Positions 1 through 6,617 of a DNA stretch of 39,859 nt are shown here, piece by piece. Under the pieces are notes generated by a model. It saw nothing but the letters and a program-made list of their open reading frames with translations, made no database searches and had not been told where the DNA came from. The DNA is from an uncultured Azonexus sp. (GTDB lineage Bacteria > Pseudomonadota > Gammaproteobacteria > Burkholderiales > Rhodocyclaceae), in NCBI GenBank assembly GCA_937983545.1, contig CALJZP010000250.1:1-39859 (forward strand), written 5' to 3'. Positions within the stretch are counted from its first letter, which is position 1. Each line of letters starts with the position of its first letter. Made by a program: the position numbers and the translations under genes.

Positions 1-486
1 GCGCTGGCCTGCACCGCCTTCCCCAACTGCATCGACGGCAGCACCCCATCGATGGACTTCCGCCACGCCTTTACCGTTTTCCGCGAACTGGGCGAAACCG
101 CCGACGGCCAGCCGCTCCCCGGTGAAGCACTGATCGCCATCCACTGGCTGCATCGCCTCGGCGCCCTGATCGTCGCCAGCCTGATCGCCTGCCTGGCCTG
201 GCGACTGCTGCGCCAGCCAGGCCTGCGCCGCTGGGGACAGGGATTGCTTGCCGTGCTGGCCCTGCAACTGGGTCTTGGCATCACCAACGTGCTCGCCGCC
301 TTGCCGCTTGCCATCGCTGTCGCTCACACCCTCGGCGCCGCGCTGTTGCTCGGCACGACGCTGGTTGTCAATCTGAAACTGGCCGGTGCAAGCCGGCGGA
401 CAATCGCTTCCCCAGGCCAAAGCATCCCCGTGGCAGAACAGGGAGCCGCCACATTGCAGCACTCGGCGACCATCCTGGCCGAATGA
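1..486 (+). CDS. ctaA: Heme A synthase, COX15/CtaA family (C-terminal part, 5' end outside window)
   Basis: The frame is open from base 1, so the gene starts upstream of the window; the visible part is 161 residues. COX15/CtaA converts heme O to heme A in the inner membrane for aa3-type cytochrome oxidase. The visible part starts with the loop motif ACTAFPNCIDG, typical of the family's cysteine-pair loop. A segment with IHWLHRLGA follows, then two more hydrophobic helices, the last with AVAHTLGAALLL. The two histidines fit the heme ligands of the C-terminal half of the protein. The last 25 or so residues are polar and probably cytoplasmic. The ORF-track start at 52 is only an internal Met. 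The gene converges on the DUF3597 gene. Family is clear; the exact substrate step is inferred from the family. Confidence 0.88.
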   Translation, partial: ALACTAFPNCIDGSTPSMDFRHAFTVFRELGETADGQPLPGEALIAIHWLHRLGALIVASLIACLAWRLLRQPGLRRWGQGLLAVLALQLGLGITNVLAALPLAIAVAHTLGAALLLGTTLVVNLKLAGASRRTIASPGQSIPVAEQGAATLQHSATILAE

Positions 487-523
487 GAGAAGCCGGCTCG
501 CCAGCGATCCCGATGGCGGTCAA

Positions 524-549
524 CAAAAAAAACCCGCATCAAGCGGGTC
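524..549 (-). terminator. Rho-independent terminator of the DUF3597 gene
   Basis: Stem ACCCGC/GCGGGT (532-537 with 543-548) with a five-base loop. Read on the minus strand it is followed by a run of T residues (the A-run at 525-531). It lies about 33 bases past the DUF3597 stop and about 45 bases past the convergent ctaA stop. On the plus strand there is no T-run, so it mainly serves the minus-strand gene. Confidence 0.8.
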
Positions 550-581
550 TTCCCTATCCGGTCGCCCGGAGCGTGCGAGCC

Positions 582-962
582 TTACAGCAGGTCGGCCGGA
601 ATGTTGCCGCCATTGGCGGCCAGTTTCTGCAGAACGGTCTTGTGCAGCCACATGTTCATCTGCGCGGAGTCGCCCATCTTTTCCGCCGGGCAGCCCAACT
701 CGCCGGCCAGTTCCTTGCGGGCAGCCAGGCTGCTGTCCAGACCGAGCAGCTTGAGAAGATCGACGATCGACACCTTCCAGTTCAGCTTCTCGGGATGAGC
801 GCTGGCCAGGGATTCCATTTTCGCCATAACATCGACCACGCTGATCGCAACAGGGGCGGCTGGTGTGCTGGCCTGGATTTCAGTCGGCGCAGCCTCAGCG
901 GCAGCCGCCTTGTCTTCCCCACCAAAACCCAGCTTTGCCAGAATGCTACTGAAGATTCCCAT
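582..962 (-). CDS. DUF3597 domain-containing protein
   Basis: Protein of 126 residues, function unknown. The start MGIFSSILAKLGFGG is the typical N-terminus of DUF3597 proteins. It is preceded by a good ribosome binding site (gagaggag about 6 bases before ATG at 962), so the longer ORF-track start at 1115 is rejected. The first 15 residues could form a short amphipathic helix. An Ala/Pro-rich linker (about residues 20-42) follows, then the conserved helical domain (VVDVMAKMESLA, WKVSIVDLLKLLGLD, NMWLHKTVLQKLAANGG). No signal peptide or catalytic motif is visible. The family may have a structural or peptidoglycan-related role, but I cannot support one from the sequence. Single-gene unit ending in a clear terminator. 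Confidence 0.85.
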   Translation of the reverse strand: MGIFSSILAKLGFGGEDKAAAAEAAPTEIQASTPAAPVAISVVDVMAKMESLASAHPEKLNWKVSIVDLLKLLGLDSSLAARKELAGELGCPAEKMGDSAQMNMWLHKTVLQKLAANGGNIPADLL

Positions 963-1196
963 ATCGACTCCTCTCGGTGAATGTCGCTCGGCGACACGAT
1001 GAATGAATATCGATGGTAGCCGGCTCATGTTGCCGATAGTGTGAATATTCTTTAAGCGATCTTTACAAAACCATGCCAAACAGAACATTGACCGGACCTC
1101 GTGTTCCGTCGCCATGCACGCACCCTGCTAGCCAGCAACCGCGTCCTGCGCTAAAGTCAGCCGCCTCACGCGCCCCCCGAACACGCCGTCTCTGCC

Positions 1197-1775
1197 TTGA
1201 AACCGCCTCCGTATCCGCTTCTTTCCCAAGCCTTGCAGGCTGTGAGATGTGCTTGCCATCATTGCCGCGCGTTCCTGAGCAGCCTGCCGTCGATACTCCT
1301 GCTGACGACCGCCCTTAGCCTCGCCGCACCCGCTTTTGCCCTTGGCGACGCACCGCTGCGAATTCTTTCGTCGTACATCGACAACAACGCCGATTGCTCC
1401 GAGCAGATCGCCGACTGGAACCGCAAGAACGGCAAACGGGCAATCGCCGGAGAGATTAGCCGCGATTTCTATTATCGCGTGCTGGGTTTCCTCGATTGGG
1501 GAGCCTGTGGTCGGCCATATTTCAGGCCGGTGTTCATCGAATTGCAGAAAATTTGGGCGATCTACTCGAATCGGCAGGTCACGGAGGCGGAATACACCGC
1601 CAAGGAAGCCGAATTGATCAACCTGCTGTTTTCCGCCCTGCAGGCCGGCGATGGTGGAGAGGCCATGGTCAGGCGCTACGAACAGACCATGGCCGCGAAA
1701 CTGATTCGCCTTGAGCCTGAACGCCAGTTCTTCAATTGCACCTATTTCGGCGACCAGCCGAAATGCACCGATTGA
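1197..1775 (+). CDS. Secreted protein of unknown function
   Basis: Up to 192 residues. The start is uncertain: TTG at 1197, or GTG at 1242 (residue 16 of the longer form). Neither has a strong ribosome binding site. Either way the N-terminus has a basic stretch, a hydrophobic core (SILLLTTALSLAAPAFA) and an AFA cleavage site, so the mature protein should start near LGDAPLRI and enter the periplasm. The mature part is about 143 residues and mostly helical. It has four cysteines (ADCSEQ, WGACGRP, FNCTYF, PKCTD), which may form two disulfides. I recognise no family. It lies just upstream of parC in the same direction but is separated by about 80 bases, so co-transcription is unclear. Confidence 0.62.
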   Translation: MKPPPYPLLSQALQAVRCACHHCRAFLSSLPSILLLTTALSLAAPAFALGDAPLRILSSYIDNNADCSEQIADWNRKNGKRAIAGEISRDFYYRVLGFLDWGACGRPYFRPVFIELQKIWAIYSNRQVTEAEYTAKEAELINLLFSALQAGDGGEAMVRRYEQTMAAKLIRLEPERQFFNCTYFGDQPKCTD

Positions 1776-1853
1776 ACGACGCGACAATCCCCGCCGACTG
1801 CCGGCAGCCGTGATAAATTCGCTCCCGACCAGAAATTGAATCCCAAGGCAGCA

Positions 1854-4283
1854 ATGAACGACCAATTCGATCTTTTCTCTCCCGACGCCAAGCTGAAAGC
1901 CGAAGAGCAGCAGCCGGCCACCCCGGAAGCCCCGCCCCAGACCCTTACCGAATCGACGGATGAGCCGCTAGTCGTGGCGAACGAGCCGACGGGCGAAGAC
2001 GACATCCTGTCCGCCGGCGAGCCGCCCGAACTGCCGCCGGCCGCCAGCGGCCCGGCCGACGACATTCCGCCGCCGGCCGACTACGCCGCCCGCCGCTATC
2101 TCGAATACGCGATGAGTGTCGTCACCGGCCGCGCCCTGCCCTCGGTGGCCGACGGCCAGAAGCCGGTGCAGCGCCGCATCCTGTACGCCATGCACCGCAT
2201 GGGCCTGTACCGCAGCCCCAAGCATGTGAAGTCAGCCCGCGTCGTCGGCGACGTGATCGGTAAATACCACCCGCACGGCGATTCGTCGGTCTACGATGCC
2301 ATGGTCCGCATGGCGCAGGACTGGAGCCTGCGCTACCCCATCGTCGACGGCCAGGGCAATTTCGGCTCGCGGGACGGCGACAACGCCGCCGCCATGCGTT
2401 ACACCGAAGCCCGCCTGACGCCCATCGCCGAACTGCTGCTGTCCGAACTCGACGAAGGCACGGTGGACTGGAAGCCGAACTACGACGGCGTCAACGACGA
2501 ACCCTGCCTGCTCCCCGCCCGCCTGCCCTTCTGTCTGCTCAACGGCGCGTCCGGTATCGCGGTCGGCATGGCCACCGAAATCCCGGCGCATAACCTGCGC
2601 GAAGTGGCCAACGCCGCCGTCAACCTGATCCGCAATCCGGAAACCAGCGAGGACGACGTGCTGGCGATGATCCCCGGCCCAGATTACCCGGGCGGCGCGC
2701 AGATCATCTCGTCGCCCGAGGAAATCGCCGCCACCTACCGCAGCGGCCGTGGCAGCCTGCGCGTGCGCGCCAAATGGAAGATCGAACCGCTGGCCCGCGG
2801 CCAGTGGCGCCTGGTCATCACCGAGCTGCCGCCCGGCGTGTCGACCGCCACGGTGATGTCGGAAATCGAAGCCTGCTCCAACCCGGTGGCCAAGGAAAAG
2901 GCCGGCAAGAAGGTATTCACGCCGGAACAGCTCAACCTGAAAGCTGCCTTCCTGTCGGCCATTTCGGAATCCGGCGTGCGCGACGAATCGGGCAAGGAAC
3001 ACGATGTCCGCCTGGTCATCGAACCGGCCTCGTCGCGCCAGGGCCAGGACGACCTGGTCCGCCTGCTGCTCGCCCATACCAGCCTGGAAACGAACGCCTC
3101 GATCAACCTCACCGTGCTCGGCGTCGCCGGGGCGCCGCGCCAGGCCTCGCTGTATTCGATCATCGCCGAGTGGTGCCGCTTCCGGCTCACCACTGTCGAG
3201 CGCCGTACCCGGCATCGCCTGAGCGCCGCCGAAAAACGCATCCACATCCTCGAAGGCCGGCAGGCCATCCTGCTCGACATCGACCGCGTCATCAAGGTCA
3301 TCCGCGAATCGGACGATCCCAAGGCCGACCTTATTGCCCACTTCAAGCTCTCCGACATCCAGGCCGAGGACATCCTGGAAATCCGACTGCGCCAGCTGGC
3401 GCGTCTGGAAGGCATCAAGATCGGAGAGGAGTTGGCCAAACTGCGTGAGGAAGCAGCCGGACTGAACAAGCTGCTCGACTCCGAAGACGCCCTGCGCGCC
3501 TGCGTCGCCACTGAAATCGAGGCCGACGCCAAGAAATACGGCGACGACCGCCGCACACTGATCGAAGCCGACGCCAAGGTCACGCTGTCCGACACCAAGA
3601 GCCTGTCGATCCCGGACGAACCGACCACGCTGATCGTTTCCAAGCACGGCTGGCTGCGCTCGCGCTCGGGCCACAACATCGACCCGACCCAGCTCACCTT
3701 CCGTTCCGGCGACAGCCTGCTCGCCTGCATCCCGTGCCGCACCGTCGATGCGCTGATCATCCTCGACCACCTGGGTCGCGCCTATTCCATCCCGGCCGCC
3801 GACATTCCCGGCGGCAAGGGCGATGGCGTGCCGGCCACCTCGCTGGTCGAGTTCCAGGATGGAGGGAAACTGAGCCTGGCGCACGCGGTAGCCAACGACA
3901 AGCTCTATCTGGTCGCCAGCGACGGCGGTTACGGCTTCCGCGCCAAGGGCGAGGACTTCCTGTCGCGCGGCAAGGCCGGCAAGGCTTTCCTGACCTTGGG
4001 CGAAGGGGAATCCCCGGCCATCTTCCAGCCGGCGCCGCTTGCTGGCGACATCGCCTGCCTCACGCGCGATGGCCGTGCCCTGGTTTTTGCTATCGACGAA
4101 GTCCGCCAACTCGCCAAGGGGCGCGGCCTGAAGTTGATCGACGCCGATCCAGGCAAGACGGCGCTGGAGGAAATCATTCCAGTCGTTGACGGTGTCGCCG
4201 GCAGGCTCAAGGGCGAACGCCTGGAAACCTGTCGCGGCAACCGGGGTGGCAAGGGCAAGCCGATCAAGACGCCGCGCAAATAA
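1854..4283 (+). CDS. parC: DNA topoisomerase IV subunit A (ParC)
   Basis: Protein of 809 residues; breaks and rejoins DNA in the ParC2ParE2 complex that decatenates chromosomes. The ATG at 1854 has AAGG a few bases upstream. The ORF-track start at 1836 is a TTG and is rejected. Conserved parts: [36 protein letters not shown] (quinolone-resistance region, Ser and Asp at the usual two positions, i.e. susceptible-like), [11 protein letters not shown], and catalytic tyrosine Y183 in [12 protein letters not shown] coiled-coil tower lies around residues 440-560, and a degenerate beta-pinwheel C-terminal domain follows. The protein has about 65 extra acidic, Pro-rich N-terminal residues compared with E. 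coli ParC. ParC is preferred over GyrA because of the length and the short, incomplete C-terminal repeats. No parE is present in the window. Confidence 0.93.
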   Translation: MNDQFDLFSPDAKLKAEEQQPATPEAPPQTLTESTDEPLVVANEPTGEDDILSAGEPPELPPAASGPADDIPPPADYAARRYLEYAMSVVTGRALPSVADGQKPVQRRILYAMHRMGLYRSPKHVKSARVVGDVIGKYHPHGDSSVYDAMVRMAQDWSLRYPIVDGQGNFGSRDGDNAAAMRYTEARLTPIAELLLSELDEGTVDWKPNYDGVNDEPCLLPARLPFCLLNGASGIAVGMATEIPAHNLREVANAAVNLIRNPETSEDDVLAMIPGPDYPGGAQIISSPEEIAATYRSGRGSLRVRAKWKIEPLARGQWRLVITELPPGVSTATVMSEIEACSNPVAKEKAGKKVFTPEQLNLKAAFLSAISESGVRDESGKEHDVRLVIEPASSRQGQDDLVRLLLAHTSLETNASINLTVLGVAGAPRQASLYSIIAEWCRFRLTTVERRTRHRLSAAEKRIHILEGRQAILLDIDRVIKVIRESDDPKADLIAHFKLSDIQAEDILEIRLRQLARLEGIKIGEELAKLREEAAGLNKLLDSEDALRACVATEIEADAKKYGDDRRTLIEADAKVTLSDTKSLSIPDEPTTLIVSKHGWLRSRSGHNIDPTQLTFRSGDSLLACIPCRTVDALIILDHLGRAYSIPAADIPGGKGDGVPATSLVEFQDGGKLSLAHAVANDKLYLVASDGGYGFRAKGEDFLSRGKAGKAFLTLGEGESPAIFQPAPLAGDIACLTRDGRALVFAIDEVRQLAKGRGLKLIDADPGKTALEEIIPVVDGVAGRLKGERLETCRGNRGGKGKPIKTPRK

Positions 4284-4310
4284 AAAAACCGAGGCGCAGG
4301 CCTCGGTTCG
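4284..4310 (-). terminator. Terminator downstream of the His-rich protein gene, abutting the parC stop
   Basis: Perfect stem AACCGAGG/CCTCGGTT (4287-4294 with 4301-4308) with a six-base loop. On the minus strand it runs into seven T residues. It lies about 25 bases after the stop of the minus-strand 59-residue gene. It overlaps the end of parC, so it may also help terminate parC, though the plus strand has only a short T stretch. Confidence 0.78.
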
Positions 4311-4332
4311 TCGCGACCGTGCTTCAGGCGGA

Positions 4333-4512
4333 TCAGGCGGATTTCGCCTCTTTATGCATCACTTCAACCTCCTCGTGTTCCCACTCCTTGATGGTGTCGG
4401 AAACCAGGCGGGCCTTTTCGTGCGGATCAGGCTGGTGGTGATGTTCGGCGGCGAAAGTTTCCAGTGCATCGTGGATCGCTTCGGCCTTGCTATGGGCATG
4501 GTTGTGGGGCAT
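4333..4512 (-). CDS. Small His-rich protein (59 aa), function unknown
   Basis: The start is set by ATG at 4512, with a perfect AAGGAG about 6 bases upstream. The longer ORF-track version (start at 4605) would read through the phasin terminator and is rejected. The product is 59 residues with about ten histidines, clustered at the N-terminus (MPHNHAHS) and in the middle (AEHHHQPDPH), followed by an acidic helical tail (EWEHEEVEVMHKEAKSA). There is no signal peptide, so it should be cytoplasmic. Histidine plus acidic clusters suggest metal (Ni, Co, Zn or Cu) binding, which is inference only. It has its own terminator and sits alone between parC and the phasin gene. Confidence 0.72.
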   Translation of the reverse strand: MPHNHAHSKAEAIHDALETFAAEHHHQPDPHEKARLVSDTIKEWEHEEVEVMHKEAKSA

Positions 4513-4540
4513 GAACAACTCCTTTCCGGAAAAAGCAAAG

Positions 4541-4571
4541 AAAAAGCCCCTGGTTCTACCAAGGGCTTTTT
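4541..4571 (-). terminator. Terminator of the phasin gene
   Basis: Stem of 13 pairs with one mismatch (AAAAAGCCCCTGG against CCAAGGGCTTTTT), loop of five bases. Read on the minus strand it ends in GGGCTTTTTC and a further T-rich stretch. It lies about 55 bases downstream of the phasin stop and just upstream of the ribosome binding site of the His-rich gene. It is T-rich on both strands and could act in both directions. Confidence 0.82.
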
Positions 4572-4626
4572 CGGTAGCAGCTACGAGCAAACCCGGCTGC
4601 TTCAAGCGGCATGAAAGCCCCTGGAT

Positions 4627-5181
4627 TTAGGCAGCCTTCTTGGCGGCAGCCTTCGGAGCAGCAACGTTGGCGGCCTTCAGGGTGGCGCTGGTAGCGGCGG
4701 CAACGCTGGCTTCGGCAACTTCGGCAGCCTGCTTGGCAGCCTTGTTGAGGCCTTCGTAAGCTTCGTTGGCGGTCTTGATCGCAGTCTTGACGGCGGCGAC
4801 GGCAACTTCGGAACCGGCCGGAGCGGATTCGAGCGCCTTTTCAACCAAGCCGGAAACCTTGGCGTTGGTTTCAGCAACGTGCGATTCGACTTCCTTGGCG
4901 ATCTTGTCCTTGGTCTCGGACGCAATGGCGATCACGTTGCGGGAGTATTCCATGCCCTTTTCCAGCGACGGGGCGGCCAGTTCCTTCTGGATGGAAACCA
5001 GGGATTGGACGTCCTTGGCACCCAGCAGGGTGGTGACATTGGACAGGGTGGCTTCGAAAACGGAACGGCTGGCCGCCAGATTCAGCAGGACCAGGCGCTC
5101 GATACCGTCGAACGTGGTGTTGGCGAAGAACAGGGCGAAATTGAAGCCGGACTTGGCGAAATCTTCGGGTTTGGTGAACAT
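4627..5181 (-). CDS. phaP: Phasin family protein (polyhydroxyalkanoate granule protein)
   Basis: Protein of 184 residues that coats intracellular polyhydroxyalkanoate granules. The N-terminal two thirds is the Phasin_2-type helical domain (MFTKPEDFAKSGFNFALFFA, SRSVFEATLSNVTTLLGAKD, EYSRNVIAIASETKDKIAKEVE). It is followed by an Ala/Lys-rich low-complexity tail (AAPKAAAKKAA). The ATG at 5181 has AGGAGA at good spacing. A single-gene unit with a near-consensus promoter, two likely PhaR operators and a strong terminator. This fits a highly expressed gene induced when granules titrate the repressor. No PHA synthase genes are in the window. Confidence 0.9.
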   Translation of the reverse strand: MFTKPEDFAKSGFNFALFFANTTFDGIERLVLLNLAASRSVFEATLSNVTTLLGAKDVQSLVSIQKELAAPSLEKGMEYSRNVIAIASETKDKIAKEVESHVAETNAKVSGLVEKALESAPAGSEVAVAAVKTAIKTANEAYEGLNKAAKQAAEVAEASVAAATSATLKAANVAAPKAAAKKAA

Positions 5182-5226
5182 GGCGCTTCTCCTGGGGTTG
5201 GGGTGATTTTGTTGCCGTGGTCATTT

Positions 5227-5299
5227 ATGTTGCACCGCAGCATGACTCAATTCTAATCACAGAAAAGCGAATGTCAAGCACTTTTGTGCAGCGCAACAA
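5227..5299 (-). promoter_or_regulatory. Phasin promoter flanked by two likely PhaR operators
   Basis: On the minus strand there is a TTGACA -35 box (5272-5277) and a TAGAAT -10 box (5250-5255) with a 16-base spacer. Two inverted repeats with TGC/GCA cores flank it: ATGTTGC-ACC-GCAGCAT at 5227-5243, 6 of 7 pairs, covering the expected start of transcription; and TTTGTGC-AGC-GCAACAA at 5283-5299, 5 of 7 pairs, just upstream of the -35 box. TGC-rich palindromes of this kind are typical PhaR targets in betaproteobacteria. The promoter is well supported; the PhaR assignment is inferred from motif type and the phasin gene. Confidence 0.6.
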
Positions 5300-5332
5300 T
5301 ATCTTAACGAAGCGCCGAAAAACCGCTTTCTT

Positions 5333-6124
5333 TCAAAGCGCCACGCCATCCAGCCCCAATGCATCGAGGATTCTGGTCATCGCTTCCGCAGCCCCGAGCG
5401 GCAGGTAGAAGTCCACCATGTCGCTCAACTGCGTTCGCGCCGGGTTGATCTCGACCGTCGGGATGCCACTCCCGGCTGCGAGGACCACCGGCTGCACGAT
5501 ATAAGGGAAGATGCTCGAGGTGCCGATGCTGAAGACAATGTCGAAGCCCTCCTGAAAGGCATCGATGAATCGGTCGAGTTCATGCTCGGGCAAGGCCTCG
5601 CCAAACAACACCACCTTGGGCCGCTGCACACCGCCACAGGAGGGGCAGCGCGGCGGCACCTCCCGCCGGCTCATGTCGCCCGCCACCTCTTCGCGGCCGC
5701 AGGCGGTGCAAGCCAGCTCCTGCAAGTTGCCGTGTATCTCGACGATATCCGTACTGCCGGCGGCGCGATGCAGCCCGTCGACATTCTGTGTGAACACCAT
5801 CACCCGCTCCAGGTGGCGCTCGAGCCGGGCAATGGCCCGATGCGCCGCGTTGGGTCGGGCACCGCGACAGTTTTCCTCGATCTGGATCAGGTATTTCCAG
5901 GTGATATCCGGCCTTGCGGAAAAGACATCGCCGGATAGCGCCTCCTCTATGCGCAGACCTTCATCGGTGATTTCGCTGTCGTAAAGCCCTCCGACACCGC
6001 GGTAGGTCGGCAGGCCGGAATCGGCGGAAATCCCCGCACCGGTAATGAACAAGGCGCGTCTGGCGCCTTCGAGATGTCGCGCAATGGCCGATATGCCGGC
6101 CTCGATACGGGCCTCGTCAGTCAT
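5333..6124 (-). CDS. SIR2 family NAD-dependent protein deacylase
   Basis: Sirtuin of 263 residues, which removes acyl groups from lysine using NAD. Visible motifs: NAD-binding GAGISADSGLPTYRG (about residues 29-43), FTQNVDGLH, catalytic histidine in IHGN, and a zinc site of two Cys pairs (CTACGREE and CPSCGG). Then come the Rossmann elements SIGTSS and EINPA. The Tyr-x-x-Arg pair that marks CobB/SIRT5-like desuccinylases is not evident in the corresponding helix, so deacetylation is more likely than desuccinylation. The gene starts 15 bases after the FliL-like gene stop and is probably co-transcribed with it. The targets cannot be told from the sequence. Confidence 0.88.
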   Translation of the reverse strand: MTDEARIEAGISAIARHLEGARRALFITGAGISADSGLPTYRGVGGLYDSEITDEGLRIEEALSGDVFSARPDITWKYLIQIEENCRGARPNAAHRAIARLERHLERVMVFTQNVDGLHRAAGSTDIVEIHGNLQELACTACGREEVAGDMSRREVPPRCPSCGGVQRPKVVLFGEALPEHELDRFIDAFQEGFDIVFSIGTSSIFPYIVQPVVLAAGSGIPTVEINPARTQLSDMVDFYLPLGAAEAMTRILDALGLDGVAL

Positions 6125-6139
6125 TTTCCGATACCCGCC

Positions 6140-6529
6140 TTACTGGATCAGGAATTTTGTGAACAGGACTTCCTTGACACCCGTTTTCCGGTCTTCATGG
6201 ATGATGTGGTTGCTCAGATCGATGATTTCCTCGACCAGCTCCTTTTTTCCCTGCAGCGTGCGCAGATGCCCTTCGTCCTTGCCCGACATCAGCAGAATGA
6301 TTTCATGCTGGATCTTGGGTTTATAGACCATCAATTCATGCATGGCCTCCGGCGTTCCAGTCTCGAAAATAAGGCCGAACTGGACGTAGGAATTGCCACC
6401 CAGATTGAAGGTGAAGACCATCGGTTCCGGAGCGCCGCCCCCCCCGTCCGATGCCGTCGCCAAAGGGCACCCCAGACTGAGGAGAATGACGCCCAACGCC
6501 AGAATTGCCTTGTGTATCCGGATTATCAT
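6140..6529 (-). CDS. FliL-like secreted protein
   Basis: Protein of 129 residues with a FliL domain. The conserved C-terminal pattern is visible (HEIILLMSGKDEGHLRTLQGKKELVEEI ... VKEVLFTKFLIQ, split here). FliL normally sits in the inner membrane next to flagellar stators and modulates torque. Here the N-terminus looks like a cleavable signal peptide ending in a small-residue region (CPLATASDGG), followed by a Gly/Pro linker, and not a retained anchor helix. A lipoprotein is possible but the lipobox is not canonical. The gene is outside any flagellar operon: it lies between a sensor kinase gene (88-base gap) and a sirtuin gene (15-base gap). It is therefore a FliL paralogue of unclear role. 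Confidence 0.75.
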   Translation of the reverse strand: MIIRIHKAILALGVILLSLGCPLATASDGGGGAPEPMVFTFNLGGNSYVQFGLIFETGTPEAMHELMVYKPKIQHEIILLMSGKDEGHLRTLQGKKELVEEIIDLSNHIIHEDRKTGVKEVLFTKFLIQ

Positions 6530-6617
6530 CGGAATGAATGCCTTGAATTCAGGTTTTGTCTTGCTGTTCGAAACGCCTGTTATACCGCCTGAAGATGAAA
6601 ATAGCCACCGGAACGCC

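Noticed and set aside
2232-4109. 625-residue minus-strand ORF opposite parC
   Set aside because: A shadow ORF produced by GC-rich codon structure of parC. Composition is low-complexity (Gly/Asp/Gln/Ala-rich), there is no domain, and parC is unmistakable.
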